A stretch of 64,000 nt of DNA. It comes from CALOFP01 sp942492635 (GTDB taxonomy: Bacteria; UBP6; UBA1177; CALOFP01). The stretch is from NCBI GenBank assembly GCA_942492635.1, contig CALOFP010000002.1, forward strand, positions 1,178,001 through 1,242,000. The letters are read 5' to 3'. Below are positions 27,726-37,200 of the stretch, piece after piece (positions within the stretch are counted from its first letter, which is position 1; each line of letters starts with the position of its first letter). The notes below the pieces were generated by a model that saw only the letters and a program-made list of their open reading frames with translations, had not been told where the DNA came from and made no database searches. The translations under genes were made by a program, and so were the position numbers.

Positions 27726-28742
27726 ATGGTTGAAGCGCTTAAACAACAGAGCTTCTTTAAACTGCTCTGGCCATTTATGGTTATTTCGTTCGGCTGTTTT
27801 CTTTCGGCACTTGGTTACACACTTTTTGTAACTCCCATGGGCTTTTATGAAGGTGGCGTAATCGGTATCGCATTTCTTGCAAAGTACATCTTCGGACTTC
27901 CTATCGGTGCGACACAGCTAATCATCACTATTGTGATATTCATTATCGGTACCAAGATCCTTGGAAAAGGATTCGGGATAAAATCGATTTACGGAGTATT
28001 TTTCTTCAGTCTTATTTTCGACGGACTGGAAAAGCTTAAAGGTATCTACTTCCCGGGAGTTATCTCCGACAACATGCTTCTCAACGCCTTCTACGGCGGA
28101 ATCATGGTCGGATCGGGAATGGCGCTGGTCTTCTATCACGGTTCATCAACAGGAGGCAGCGACGCATTTGCACAGATTATGAGATGGCTCAAGAGGATTC
28201 CGGTTGGAAAAACTCTCATTACTGTCGACATCATCGTCCTGCTCTGCTCAACACTTTGGGCATACAAAAAAGATGGTGTACACGGACTGGAAATCATCAT
28301 GTACACCTTCGTGTTCATCTGGATACAGATTAAATCGTGTGACCTTCTCATAAACGGTCTCAACGCCAGCCAGAGGATTATGGTGACGACGGACCATCCC
28401 GAACTTATTAAAAAGGCGATATTCAGTTCCCTCAACAGGGGTGTAACCACATTCAAGGGAACGGGCGGATACACTGGAATAGAGAGAACAACGATTACGA
28501 CTGTTCTTCCAAAGAAGCAGGTTCCTGAACTCAGGCGAATTGTTGGAGAGACCGATCCCAATGCATTCGTCATTGTCCAGGATGTACAGCAGGTTTACGG
28601 ACTCGGTTTCGAGCCTCTTCCTGTCGAAGGTGAGACCGTAATGGTTTCCGGTGGAGAGGTTATCAGCAAGTCTGTCAGCAAAAAGAAAAAGAACGCTGAC
28701 AAAAAGGTTGAGAACAAGACATACGAGAAGAATAAGTTCTAG
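27726..28742 (+). CDS. YitT family membrane protein (DUF161/DUF2179)
   Basis: A 338-residue inner-membrane protein. About five to six helices occupy residues 15-205, with the family motif GGVIGIAFLAKYIFGLPIG and the Gly-rich loop GSSTGGSDAFAQI. They are followed by a soluble DUF2179 domain of about 80 residues (ASQRIMVTTDHPELIKKAI, GVTTFKGTGGYTG, DPNAFVIVQDVQQVYGLGF). A Lys-rich tail of about 25 residues follows. The biochemical function of YitT proteins is not established. AGAGGG ribosome-binding site. Single-gene unit closed by the terminator at 28775. Confidence 0.88.
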   Translation: MVEALKQQSFFKLLWPFMVISFGCFLSALGYTLFVTPMGFYEGGVIGIAFLAKYIFGLPIGATQLIITIVIFIIGTKILGKGFGIKSIYGVFFFSLIFDGLEKLKGIYFPGVISDNMLLNAFYGGIMVGSGMALVFYHGSSTGGSDAFAQIMRWLKRIPVGKTLITVDIIVLLCSTLWAYKKDGVHGLEIIMYTFVFIWIQIKSCDLLINGLNASQRIMVTTDHPELIKKAIFSSLNRGVTTFKGTGGYTGIERTTITTVLPKKQVPELRRIVGETDPNAFVIVQDVQQVYGLGFEPLPVEGETVMVSGGEVISKSVSKKKKNADKKVENKTYEKNKF

Positions 28743-28774
28743 AATATCTTCTTTTAAGTAGTCTGAATATATTG

Positions 28775-28800
28775 AGGCGCCGCATCTGCGGCGCCTTTTT
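28775..28800 (+). terminator. Rho-independent terminator after the YitT gene
   Basis: A 9-bp G/C-rich stem, AGGCGCCGC (28775-28783) with GCGGCGCCT (28788-28796), loop ATCT, followed by TTTT then GTTTT. Confidence 0.9.
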
Positions 28801-29143
28801 GTTTTGTCTCACATTCACTTTTAAAATAAAAGATATGATCATATTATTAAATATCCTTGGAGGGAGGAGTGCTCGTTGTTGACTAAATTCGGCGGCTGAT
28901 CTTCGTGACATCAGTAATTTCAATCCATAAAGAGAATTCGATCTGAGACGGATTTTTCATTCCAAAATATTCGGCCGTAGATTTAGTTGAGATTTTTTAA
29001 TGTAGATGATGGAGTGGATCGAATTAGGAACGATGAAAATATTTCAAAGCTGAAAGAGGCATCTCTAAAATATTTTCTTATATCTGCAAGAAAAAAGATA
29101 AATGAATCTAAATAGTTTAAACATTCTTCTGAATAGCTGTCTG
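28801..29143. other. Non-coding stretch between convergent units
   Basis: About 340 AT-rich bases between the YitT terminator and the 3' end of the tRNA-Asn unit. No gene, repeat or structured element was recognised. A/T tracts at its right end belong to the tRNA terminator region. Confidence 0.4.
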
Positions 29144-29166
29144 GGGATAAAAAAAGACAAAAAAAA

Positions 29167-29242
29167 TGGCTCCTCGTGACGGACTTGAACCGCCGACCTA
29201 GTGGTTAACAGCCACCCGCTCTACCGACTGAGCTAACGAGGA
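29167..29242 (-). tRNA. tRNA-Asn (GTT), CCA encoded
   Basis: A full cloverleaf reads on the minus strand: acceptor TCCTCGT (29242-29236) pairing with ACGAGGA (29177-29171), D arm GCTC...GAGC, anticodon loop CTGTTAA with anticodon GTT at 29209-29207, T arm with TTCAAGT, discriminator G and an encoded CCA at 29169-29167. Downstream (29166 to about 29143, minus strand) are long T runs that would serve as the terminator. Confidence 0.95.
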
Positions 29243-29253
29243 ACCTTGAGAAA

Positions 29254-29269
29254 TCTCCTGTTCAGGAGA
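29254..29269 (-). other. Short hairpin in the tRNA-Asn leader
   Basis: An inverted repeat, TCTCCTG (29254-29260) with CAGGAGA (29263-29269), lies between the tRNA promoter and the tRNA 5' end. It could guide processing of the precursor; this is inference. Confidence 0.4.
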
Positions 29270-29276
29270 CGCAGAC

Positions 29277-29305
29277 TGTATACATGATTTGAAATTGAAG
29301 GTCAA
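29277..29305 (-). promoter_or_regulatory. Promoter of tRNA-Asn
   Basis: On the minus strand TTGACC (29305-29300), a 17-base spacer and TATACA (29282-29277), 34 bases before the tRNA 5' end. Box sequences and spacing fit sigma70. Confidence 0.55.
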
Positions 29306-29518
29306 GAAAAAAAATGTTTTTTTGTTAAATTTCCTCTGATGCTTCCTATCCGTTGAGAAATTAATTCTTTTCTGATTACTAAAGAACAGTATATATGTTT
29401 AAGAAATAATAGGGTTTTTGTTGATATTTTTTTATGGTTAAACAAGTTGGGGAAAAGAGGTCCGGATGTTGAGAATTAATTCGATTAAAATGTGAATAAG
29501 AAAATATTCTTGATTAGA

Positions 29519-31258
29519 TTATTTTTCGTAAAGGATGGAATCCATGAGGAACGTGAAGTGGGCGATTATCTGTGTGTGGTTGAATTTGTCGGTGAAGTAG
29601 TTGTTGGGATCGATCGTAGGATCGAATTTGTTTATCTCCTCTCTGAACCATCTCATGTTGACGCCTGCCGTGAGGTAGTCACCGATGTGAAAGTTGGTCA
29701 TTGCGTCTATTCCGATATTCTTGTTCTCGTCGTCGATGACGAAGTTGTAGAGAAACGGTTGGGTCATGTAGTTGAAACGAACCATGACATCACTTATCTC
29801 GGCAATGTTTGCGTATGCTCCCACATGAAAACCGTAACTTGAGATGTTGTCGTCGGCATACCTTGAGTTTGCATCCTGAAGCATTTTTTCGCCTGTCGAG
29901 CTCAGTGTCGGGTTCTCGATGTTTCTTCTTGAGAAGAAGAAGTCTCCAGCCAGACCCGCTCTGATAAGGTCGTTGATTCTGTAGGAGATGTCGGTTCCTA
30001 AACCGAGAAGAATGTTTGTCCTGTCTTGTTTGAGAAAATCTTCCCAGTCTGCGGCACCTTCTTTCTGAAGCTCTTGTGCTGTGATTGCCGCCAGACTGTT
30101 GTCTCCTGCCTTACTGTTGAACGGATGGTAGGCTGATCCGAAAATAAGGGAGAGTGCTCCCTTGAAGCTTAAATCTCCTTCCTTTGTGTAACGTACATCA
30201 AATCCGTGGGCGGGATATTCGAAGTTGTTTTCTCCGTCGAGATGAACCTTGTTGGTTCCGTTGAAAAGTGTGTAGCTTCCTTCGAGACAACCGCCGCCAA
30301 GCTGGTACTTTGCAGAGATCTGCCCTCCGAGATCGCTGAATCCGCCGTCGAGATAGATATCTGCCGTGAGGGAGCGGAAGAAGAATGGAAGCTCGTAGTC
30401 GTGGTTGGAGTTTTCAATACCGAAAGGAATCCTCATCTTTCCGGCGCGGATTGAAACGATGTCGAAAATGTCGGTGGCGCCGACTGTTGCCTCCTGGATC
30501 ATGTCGATGTAGTTCACCGGGTAGGCCCGGCTGGCCTTGCTGTTCGGTCCTTCCTCTATCGAGCTGTTGTAGCCGTAGTTCGGTGCGATATCTCTTCTAG
30601 TCAGAAGATCGCTCTTGGCGAAGTCGATGAGCACTCTTGCCTCGGTCATAGGTGCGCGGTAGCCGAGGTCGATTATTGCGTTGTCGACGCTGAAGTCGTA
30701 GCTGTTGTGAAGTGTTTCGCTTCCGAAAAGAAAGACTCCTGTCGATACTCCGACATAGGATTTGAGGGAAAGTACTGTTTTCTGAGGTGCCTTTTCTTCC
30801 ATCGGTTCTGCCTGGGGGGCGGAAATCGGTGCTGCTTCGGGTTGAGCGGTCTCAGTGGGCTGCTCAACTGCAGGTGTTTCCGGCTGAACCTGAGGTTCCG
30901 GCTGAGCAGGTGTTACAGGCTCAGGTTGAGGTTCAGGTTTTGTTTCGGCAGGCTGGGCGGGTGTCGGCTGAACTTCAGGTTGCTGCTGAGCCGGGGCAGG
31001 TGTCTCGGCGGGCGCCGGAGTTTCGGCAGGCTGCTCTTTTTTCTCCTGCGGAGCTGGAGCCGGCTTCAGCTTGTTCTTCTGAAGATATTTCTGATAAAGT
31101 TTCTGATAGTCGTTCTCGGTCTCTTTCTTTACGTCGCTTTTTTTCTCTGTTTTCTTTTCTGTTTTCTTTTCGTCTTTTTTCTCCGCCGGCTTCTGCTGGT
31201 TTTGAGCAAAGAGAGAAAATGAAAGGATAATTGTAATTAAAATAATGGAATACTTCAT
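29519..31258 (-). CDS. Predicted outer-membrane beta-barrel with Lys- and Pro/Glu-rich N-terminal linker
   Basis: A 579-residue exported protein. The signal peptide (MKYSIILITIILSFSLFA) is cleaved before QNQQ; the ATG at 31258 follows AGGAGG, better than the longer frame at 31285. The next 30 or so residues are Lys/Glu repeats (KKTEKKTEKK). A short coiled stretch (NDYQKLYQKYLQKNKL) follows, then about 90 residues of Pro/Ala/Glu/Gln (PAETPAPAETPAPAQQQ). The C-terminal roughly 420 residues alternate polar and hydrophobic residues with aromatic girdles (VGVSTGVFLFGSE, GFHVGAYANIAE, YLTAGVNMRWF), as in porins. The Pro-rich linker could cross the periplasm or bind peptidoglycan. The last residue is Lys, not the usual aromatic. 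Substrate unknown. Confidence 0.72.
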   Translation of the reverse strand: MKYSIILITIILSFSLFAQNQQKPAEKKDEKKTEKKTEKKSDVKKETENDYQKLYQKYLQKNKLKPAPAPQEKKEQPAETPAPAETPAPAQQQPEVQPTPAQPAETKPEPQPEPVTPAQPEPQVQPETPAVEQPTETAQPEAAPISAPQAEPMEEKAPQKTVLSLKSYVGVSTGVFLFGSETLHNSYDFSVDNAIIDLGYRAPMTEARVLIDFAKSDLLTRRDIAPNYGYNSSIEEGPNSKASRAYPVNYIDMIQEATVGATDIFDIVSIRAGKMRIPFGIENSNHDYELPFFFRSLTADIYLDGGFSDLGGQISAKYQLGGGCLEGSYTLFNGTNKVHLDGENNFEYPAHGFDVRYTKEGDLSFKGALSLIFGSAYHPFNSKAGDNSLAAITAQELQKEGAADWEDFLKQDRTNILLGLGTDISYRINDLIRAGLAGDFFFSRRNIENPTLSSTGEKMLQDANSRYADDNISSYGFHVGAYANIAEISDVMVRFNYMTQPFLYNFVIDDENKNIGIDAMTNFHIGDYLTAGVNMRWFREEINKFDPTIDPNNYFTDKFNHTQIIAHFTFLMDSILYEK

Positions 31259-31344
31259 TAAATCCTCCTGATATTGTAACAGCATAAAACACGCAATGTG
31301 AAAAATCTATAATAATTTTAGAGCAAATTCAAGTTTTTAGATGA

Positions 31345-31905
31345 TTATTGCCGGTTTTTGACCTTCATTACCATAAACTTTCCGAAAAGCAGGACGAAAA
31401 CCATGATGTAGAGAAGAAAACCCGAGACAAATCCCCACACTTCCGAGCTTGCCCACAGTGCCGCCGCCACGGTGAGAAAAACGTGAAGAAGAAGGAGAAA
31501 AAACATTGAGGAGAGACTCTTTCGAATCTCGGGATGGTCGAAGTCCACGGAGAGAGAGGCCCGGTTCATCTGCCTTTTCATCATTCCCTGGATAATCTGG
31601 AGAGGTCCCCACAAACTAACGGCCACGACTGCCGCAATCGCCGCCTCAAGAACCGCCGGTTTAAGCTTGAAGAAGAGCGGTGAGTCGGAAATAAGTGAGA
31701 TTCCTCCGAAAAGTGAAACAAGCCCGATATCGAACAGTATGAACTTGTCGAACCTTTTTTCCCGTACGTAGATGTAGACGCCCTCTCCCGCACTGAAAAC
31801 AAGGGCCGCCCAGAGACCCGCAACGGTCCCGTAGAGCTCTTCGGCAAGAACGAAAACGAGGATCGGAAGAAGGGATAGGAGAAGCGGTTTGGCGATCTGT
31901 CTCAT
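31345..31905 (-). CDS. YciB/septation-protein-A-like membrane protein
   Basis: A 186-residue inner-membrane protein with about five to six helices. LLSLLPILVFVLAEELYGTVAG near the start and FGGISLISDSPLFFKLKPAVLEAAIAA match the YciB (intracellular septation protein A) pattern, in which a helix is followed by a short acidic loop and F-K-x-KP. YciB proteins influence cell envelope synthesis in enterobacteria. The ATG at 31905 is preferred because it forms an ATGA overlap with the polA stop and has GGAG 5 bases upstream; the GTG at 31920 is weaker. Second gene of a polA unit. Confidence 0.65.
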   Translation of the reverse strand: MRQIAKPLLLSLLPILVFVLAEELYGTVAGLWAALVFSAGEGVYIYVREKRFDKFILFDIGLVSLFGGISLISDSPLFFKLKPAVLEAAIAAVVAVSLWGPLQIIQGMMKRQMNRASLSVDFDHPEIRKSLSSMFFLLLLHVFLTVAAALWASSEVWGFVSGFLLYIMVFVLLFGKFMVMKVKNRQ

Positions 31906-34361
31906 TTGAGCTCCGACCACCTGTCGCCGACGGAGGCGTTAACCCTGAGGCTGACTGAAAAATCGGGAACAATTTTCTCCATCACATTGGTAAAGATCTC
32001 CACAAGTTTTTCAACCTGGTTCTCAGCCACTTCGAAAATAAGTTCGTCGTGAACCTGGAGAAGAATTCTGGCATCCATATCTTCGGTTTCAATTTTCCCG
32101 TACAGGTTACCTGTCGCCATTTTTATAACGTCGGCTGCGGTTCCCTGAATTCTTGTGTTTACTGCCATTCTTTCGCCGCTTCCGGCGATATTTTTATTCT
32201 TGTGTTTTATTTCCGGAATGTAGCGCCGCCTTCCGAAAAGTGTTTCCACATAGCCCATCTTTTTCGCCGATTCCACAGTGGAATCGATGAACTTCCTGAC
32301 CTCTTTGTAGAAATTGAAGTACTGCTTTATGTACTCCTTGGCGAAAGATAGAGCCACTCCCGTATCCTGTGAGAGTTTGAATGCCTGCATTCCGTAAATA
32401 ATTCCAAAGTTTACAGCCTTTGCGTGAGATCTCATGGTGTCATCCACAAGTTCCGGAAAAACATGAAAAATCGCGGACGCCGTCTTTCTGTGGATATCCT
32501 CACCCTTCAGGAATGCATCGACAAGTTCGGGATCCTTCGAAAGTTCTCCGAGGATCCGGAGTTCGATCTGGCTGTAGTCGATGGAAACAAGCTTGTAACC
32601 ATCTCTGGCCCTGAAAAGAGACCGGATTCTTCTTCCCTCCTCGGTTCTTACCGGAATGTTCTGGAGATTGGGCTCCCTGCTGGCCAATCTTCCCGTCGCA
32701 GCATGGGTGGCTATGAAGGTCGTGTGGAGCCTTTCATCTTCAGTCGTCATCTTTTCGATAGGATCAAGGTAGGTCGAGATCAATTTCGTATATTTTCTGT
32801 GCTCTATGATAAGTCCGGGAAGAGGATGAAGATTCATATCCATAAGTTTCTGGAGAACCTCGTGGCCGGTTGATGCGCCGGTCTTCGTTTTCTTGAGAAC
32901 CGGAAGGCCAAGTTTCTCAAAAAGAATGGGAGCTATCTGTTTGGGGGAGTTTATGTTGAATGTTTCTCCTGCATAGGCGTAGATCTCCTCCTCAAGAGAT
33001 TTTACCTTTTCTGCAAATTCATCCCTGATATCCAAAAGAAGATCTATGTCGATCCCGATCCCGGCCTGCTCCATTGCCCCTATGGCTTCAAGATTGGGCA
33101 TCTCGATATCGTGGAGAAGTTTCAGCTTCTTTTCATCAAGTCTTTTGGAAAAGAGGTGATCCTTGATGGTTATAAGAACGGGAAAAACAGTATCTGTCGA
33201 GATTTCGCCCTCGTGAATTGCAAGATGTTTCGCCACATCATCCATGGAGTATCCGTGTCTTCCGCTGTCGGTAATGAAGTAGGCGATCTGAAGATCAACA
33301 ACCGAAACGTTTTTAGGATATGGCGATCGGATAATGGATTTTACGTCGAACCCGTAGAGAACTGAGCCCTCTGGAATATCTTCGATGCCGCACGCTGCAT
33401 AGTGTGATCCGTCGCTGATGTAGAGATTTTCCTCTTCTTTGTGGATGAAAAAGTCGCCTGATTTAGTGAGGTTTATCTTTCCCTCCTTCATTGAGGACAC
33501 CTCTCCGAATAGTGAAGAGCCCTCTTCAAGACCGAGATTCTTGAGGATCGTCTTGAAGTTCTGCTCCGTAGCGAAGGGAATGAAAAGCTCCTCGTCCACT
33601 CCCTTCCATTCGACAGGTTCGGTGCTGTCAAGTCCGAGCGAATCCTGCAGTGATACAAGTTCGCGGGAGAGGAAAAGCTGGTCCCTGAAATCTTCAAATT
33701 TTTCACGCTGCTTTGCCGTGAGAGAGGAGAGGTTGTCGTAGATTCCCTCTATGGATTTAAAACTCTGGAGAAATTTCGAGCCCGTTTTCGGACCGATTCC
33801 CGGAAGTCCTGGAACGTTGTCGGAACTGTCGCCCATGATGGCGAGAAGATCCCTCATCATCGAAGGTTGAACACCGAATTTTTCTAAAACAGCCTCGCTG
33901 TCGACTACCTTGTCCTTCATGCTGTCGTAGAGAAAAACCTTTTTGTCTACGAGCTGCATCAGGTCCTTGTCGGAGCTGACGATGAAAACTTCCGAATCCT
34001 CGTTCATCCTCACCAGTGTCGCAATGATGTCGTCAGCCTCGTAACCGGGCATCTCAATGTAGGGAATCGAGAGCGCCTTGAGCATCGGCATGATGAGAGG
34101 AAACTGGCATCGGAGTTCCGGATCGACCTCCTTCCTGTTCGCCTTGTATTCAGGATACATCTCCTTTCTCTTTGTCTTCTCCCTGGAATCGAGGGCGGCA
34201 ATGACGCGGAATTCGCCGAAACGTTTCACAAGCCTGAGGTACATATTTATGAAACCGTAGATTGCGTTTACCTGTTCGCCGCGACTGTTCGTTAAAGGCG
34301 GAACGGCATGATAAGCCCTGAAAATATAAGAGCTTACGTCGAGAATTAGCAGCTTTTTCAT
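31902..34361 (-). CDS. polA: DNA polymerase I, proofreading site apparently lost
   Basis: An 819-residue repair and Okazaki-fragment polymerase. Residues 1-285 form the 5' nuclease (LLILDVSSYIFRAYHAVPPL, YEADDIIATL, SSDKDLMQLV, LPGIGPKTG). The middle domain (about 290-440) is shortened, and the acidic exonuclease residues cannot be found: LYGFDVKSIIRS occupies the place of the usual N-LK-D motif and no EDADVT-like motif exists. The polymerase part is complete: motif A SIDYSQIELR, motif B KAVNFGIIYGM, motif C LLQVHDELIFEV. Loss of 3'-5' proofreading in Pol I is also known in Bacillus and Thermus. The YciB-like gene overlaps its stop. Confidence 0.96.
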   Translation of the reverse strand: MKKLLILDVSSYIFRAYHAVPPLTNSRGEQVNAIYGFINMYLRLVKRFGEFRVIAALDSREKTKRKEMYPEYKANRKEVDPELRCQFPLIMPMLKALSIPYIEMPGYEADDIIATLVRMNEDSEVFIVSSDKDLMQLVDKKVFLYDSMKDKVVDSEAVLEKFGVQPSMMRDLLAIMGDSSDNVPGLPGIGPKTGSKFLQSFKSIEGIYDNLSSLTAKQREKFEDFRDQLFLSRELVSLQDSLGLDSTEPVEWKGVDEELFIPFATEQNFKTILKNLGLEEGSSLFGEVSSMKEGKINLTKSGDFFIHKEEENLYISDGSHYAACGIEDIPEGSVLYGFDVKSIIRSPYPKNVSVVDLQIAYFITDSGRHGYSMDDVAKHLAIHEGEISTDTVFPVLITIKDHLFSKRLDEKKLKLLHDIEMPNLEAIGAMEQAGIGIDIDLLLDIRDEFAEKVKSLEEEIYAYAGETFNINSPKQIAPILFEKLGLPVLKKTKTGASTGHEVLQKLMDMNLHPLPGLIIEHRKYTKLISTYLDPIEKMTTEDERLHTTFIATHAATGRLASREPNLQNIPVRTEEGRRIRSLFRARDGYKLVSIDYSQIELRILGELSKDPELVDAFLKGEDIHRKTASAIFHVFPELVDDTMRSHAKAVNFGIIYGMQAFKLSQDTGVALSFAKEYIKQYFNFYKEVRKFIDSTVESAKKMGYVETLFGRRRYIPEIKHKNKNIAGSGERMAVNTRIQGTAADVIKMATGNLYGKIETEDMDARILLQVHDELIFEVAENQVEKLVEIFTNVMEKIVPDFSVSLRVNASVGDRWSELK

Positions 34362-34677
34362 CTTAACTCCGAAAACATTTAATCCGGCATAGTTATAGAA
34401 TATTTAAGGTGTTGGGTCAAAATAAAATGAAGCGAAGACGAAAAACCCTCTTTTTCGGTTTCACCGTTTTCTTAATTTAATCAGATTGAAGAGGTTTGAT
34501 GACGTTTTTGGCTTCTTTCAGTTAAAACGGTGCGCTGTCTCGTTGATTGAACTGAAATGATTGAGCTGGAGTGGAGGGATTGTTAGAAAAAACGGTTGAA
34601 AAGAAATACGGAATGATTTACAAAGATCATTCGGCGGCGTAAAATATTACGACTCGAAACAATTTATGGAGATTGAT
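34362..34677. other. Divergent non-coding region
   Basis: About 315 bases between polA (minus) and the lipoprotein gene (plus), so both promoters should be here. Nothing repetitive was recognised apart from short A/T tracts. Confidence 0.4.
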
Positions 34678-35754
34678 ATGAAAAAATGGTTGTTTCCGCT
34701 GATTTTCTGCCTGCTGCTTCTTTTGTTCGCAGGATGTGATGAAGGTAGAACCGAAGAAAATGAGTCCGAATTTGCTTCGGCAGTACCTGAATTTTCACTT
34801 GTGGAACTCTCAATTTCCGAATCCGATACGGTTGTCTTTCGTAACGGAACCAGCAGCCTTAGAAAAAACATGGTGTCGCTGATGGATAGAATCAACGGGA
34901 TAGCCAAAGAGATTCACGATTCAATGACAGTTTTCGTAGCTTCTGATGAGGAGCCCCTGAAGGCAATTTTTGAAGAAAACAGTTGTCGGATCTGGATTGT
35001 CGAAGAAGATTCCATTGAATGGAAATTGAGAGTTTGCCGGAAAGACAAGATAAAGAAACGCTACTCGTTTTTGCTTGTCGGTAAAAAAAAGGTTGAAGGA
35101 GATATCTACAAACCTGTTGCCGCCGGTTATCAAACAATTCTGCCGGAATATTCCGGAGGCAGACGTGGAACCGGTTTTGTCGGCTACAATCTTAAAAACT
35201 ACGGAGAGCTGACAAGTTTGCGAGTCGGAGGGAATGTGGGTATCGGTTTCCGGTACGCCGGAAAAGTTCAGCAGTTAACCATGGGACTCAAGGATTTTGA
35301 AACAATCTACAGTGAAGAGCCTGTTACCTCACTCTACCGTTACAGACGAGTTATGGGAAAAGGTGGGACTTTCAGATACATCAGGAAGAACGATATCCTC
35401 AAGAAAACAGCCGAAGATGTCATAGTCGTCGGAGAGGACGACATTCCGGAAAATATGAGCGTAGCGGCAGGTTGGACCATATCTGGATCAGGAAAGGCTG
35501 TATCCTCCATCTGCAGCGGATCTTTGGGAAATGGCAATTGCATCTGGTGGTATCACTGTTGGGAAACCGACGGTACCAGAGCGTTTGATGAACTGGTGGA
35601 GGAAAAGGGCGTTACCTTATGGACCGGCTGTCCGGATCTGCAATCGGGTGAACTGGATCCAATGAATTGGGAAGAGGTGCCCCTTCCCGAAACTGAAGAA
35701 TCATCCACCGGAGCCCCGTCAGTCGATATTCCCGAAAAAGATCCCGAAGAGTAG
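34678..35754 (+). CDS. Lipoprotein of unknown function
   Basis: A 358-residue protein with a type II signal peptide (MKKWLFPLIFCLLLLLFAGC, Cys20), followed by an acidic, disordered start (DEGRTEENESE). The ATG at 34678 follows GGAG; the ATG at 34666 has no such site. The middle part is probably a beta-rich domain (YKPVAAGYQTILPEYSGGRRGTGFVG, RVGGNVGIGFRYAGKVQQLTMG). Near the C-terminus a Cys-rich stretch (SSICSGSLGNGNCIWWYHCWE, then WTGCPDL) could form disulfides. The last 30 residues are Pro/Glu/Ser-rich. I do not recognise a family. Confidence 0.75.
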   Translation: MKKWLFPLIFCLLLLLFAGCDEGRTEENESEFASAVPEFSLVELSISESDTVVFRNGTSSLRKNMVSLMDRINGIAKEIHDSMTVFVASDEEPLKAIFEENSCRIWIVEEDSIEWKLRVCRKDKIKKRYSFLLVGKKKVEGDIYKPVAAGYQTILPEYSGGRRGTGFVGYNLKNYGELTSLRVGGNVGIGFRYAGKVQQLTMGLKDFETIYSEEPVTSLYRYRRVMGKGGTFRYIRKNDILKKTAEDVIVVGEDDIPENMSVAAGWTISGSGKAVSSICSGSLGNGNCIWWYHCWETDGTRAFDELVEEKGVTLWTGCPDLQSGELDPMNWEEVPLPETEESSTGAPSVDIPEKDPEE

Positions 35755-35833
35755 AAACTTCCTAAATTTTTCAAAATGTTTTTCTTTTTCAATCTAAATG
35801 TAATTTTTAATATTCGCTGGGAAAAACCTTAGA

Positions 35834-35902
35834 CTTGTCCACTTCTCGACCTTTCCACCCTTCAACTCTTCCACTTTTTAACTCTCTGAACTTTTCCACT
35901 TC
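35834..35902. repeat. Pyrimidine-rich tract with repeated TTCCAC units
   Basis: About 70 bases almost entirely C and T on the plus strand. TCCACTT recurs at 35838, 35870 and 35895, with a TTCCACC variant near 35853. It sits about 80 bases upstream of the methyltransferase gene. It could be a decayed tandem repeat or a purine-rich transcript element on the opposite strand; function unknown. Confidence 0.4.
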
Positions 35903-35985
35903 AAAAACAAAAACCGCCATGCAGGTTGTGAAAAAACAGAAGCTGTGTAGAATAATCCGGTCATAAACTGTTCATATATTGTGAA

Positions 35986-37164
35986 ATGAAAAAAATTTAT
36001 TTAAAAAAAGGCAGAGAAAAGCTTCCGTTCAACCACCATCCTTGGGTGTTTTCCGGAGCAGTGCAGAGAAGTGAGAAGAATATTCAGGCCGGAGAGGTTG
36101 TCGAGGTTTTGTCCCATGACAATCGATTTATAGCGAAGGCGCACTACAACCCATCGTCGAAGATAGTCGTTCGTCTTCTTGAGTGGGATCGTGACGCGTC
36201 CATCGATCTCGATTGGTATCGCTCGAAGATAAAAGATGCGATAGCGCTCAGAGAAGTTGCGATCGATTCAAAAAGTGATGTCTACAGGCTCATCTACAGT
36301 GAATCCGATCTTCTTCCAGGGCTCATTGTCGACCGTTTCGGGGAGTTTCTTGTTCTCCAGGCGATGACTCAGGGATTCGACGGTATCAAGAGTCAAATTG
36401 CGACCCTTCTGATGGAGGAACTTCCCGGAATAAAAGGCGTCTACGAAAAGAGCACCGGCGACGGAAGAAGAATGGAGGGGCTCGAGGAAAGTACGGGACT
36501 TCTTTCGGGAATGGAACCCGAAGGCAGAATCACCGTCCGTGAAAACGGACTCGAATTTCTCATCGATCTAAAGGGGCAGAAAACAGGATTCTACGCGGAC
36601 CAGAGGGACAATCGCCTCAAAGCTGCACGCTACGCCGAAGGAAAGGAGGTGCTCGATGTGTGCACCTACACCGGAGGATTCTCGCTCTACGCCCTTTCGG
36701 CCGGAGCAAAAAATTCGACTCTCTGCGACATTTCAAAAGACGCCCTTGAAGTTGCATCCGAAAATCTCAAAAGGAATGGATTTGAAAATTTCGAAACAAG
36801 GGAAGCCGACAGTTTTCAGCTGCTTCGAAATATGAGAAAAGAAGCCGAACTTTACGACATGATCGTTCTCGATCCTCCCAAGCTGGTTCCTTCAAGGCGC
36901 CATCTTGAAAAGGGGTCACGTGCCTACAAGGATCTCAACATGAACGCCATGCATCTGTTGAAACCGGGCGGCATTCTCGTAACATTCTCCTGTTCCGGAA
37001 ATATGCCTCTGGAAAAATTTAGGGAGGCTGTCGCATACGCTGCCAAGGACGCCGGTCGGGAAGTTCAGATTTTGGAGCATCTCCACCAGGGAGCTGATCA
37101 TCCCATCCGTTCTTCCGTACCGGAAACAGAGTATCTCAAAGGACTTATCCTCAGAGTTCTGTAG
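35986..37164 (+). CDS. rlmI: RlmI-type 23S rRNA (cytosine-C5) methyltransferase
   Basis: A 392-residue protein of normal length. An N-terminal PUA domain (about 1-80: KLPFNHHPWVFSGAV, GEVVEVLSHDNRFIAKAHYNP) is followed by a linker domain (YRLIYSESDLLPGLIVDRFG) and a Rossmann SAM-binding domain (GQKTGFYADQRDNR, VLDVCTYTGGFSLYAL, DMIVLDPPKLVPSR with the catalytic DPPK motif, and VTFSCSG with the Cys used for C5 methylation). In E. coli RlmI methylates C1962. No ribosome-binding site is obvious before the ATG, so expression may be low or leaderless-like. It stands alone between non-coding regions. Confidence 0.88.
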   Translation: MKKIYLKKGREKLPFNHHPWVFSGAVQRSEKNIQAGEVVEVLSHDNRFIAKAHYNPSSKIVVRLLEWDRDASIDLDWYRSKIKDAIALREVAIDSKSDVYRLIYSESDLLPGLIVDRFGEFLVLQAMTQGFDGIKSQIATLLMEELPGIKGVYEKSTGDGRRMEGLEESTGLLSGMEPEGRITVRENGLEFLIDLKGQKTGFYADQRDNRLKAARYAEGKEVLDVCTYTGGFSLYALSAGAKNSTLCDISKDALEVASENLKRNGFENFETREADSFQLLRNMRKEAELYDMIVLDPPKLVPSRRHLEKGSRAYKDLNMNAMHLLKPGGILVTFSCSGNMPLEKFREAVAYAAKDAGREVQILEHLHQGADHPIRSSVPETEYLKGLILRVL

Positions 37165-37200
37165 TAATCCTTTTATCTCTATTGAAACCGATGTTCAACT

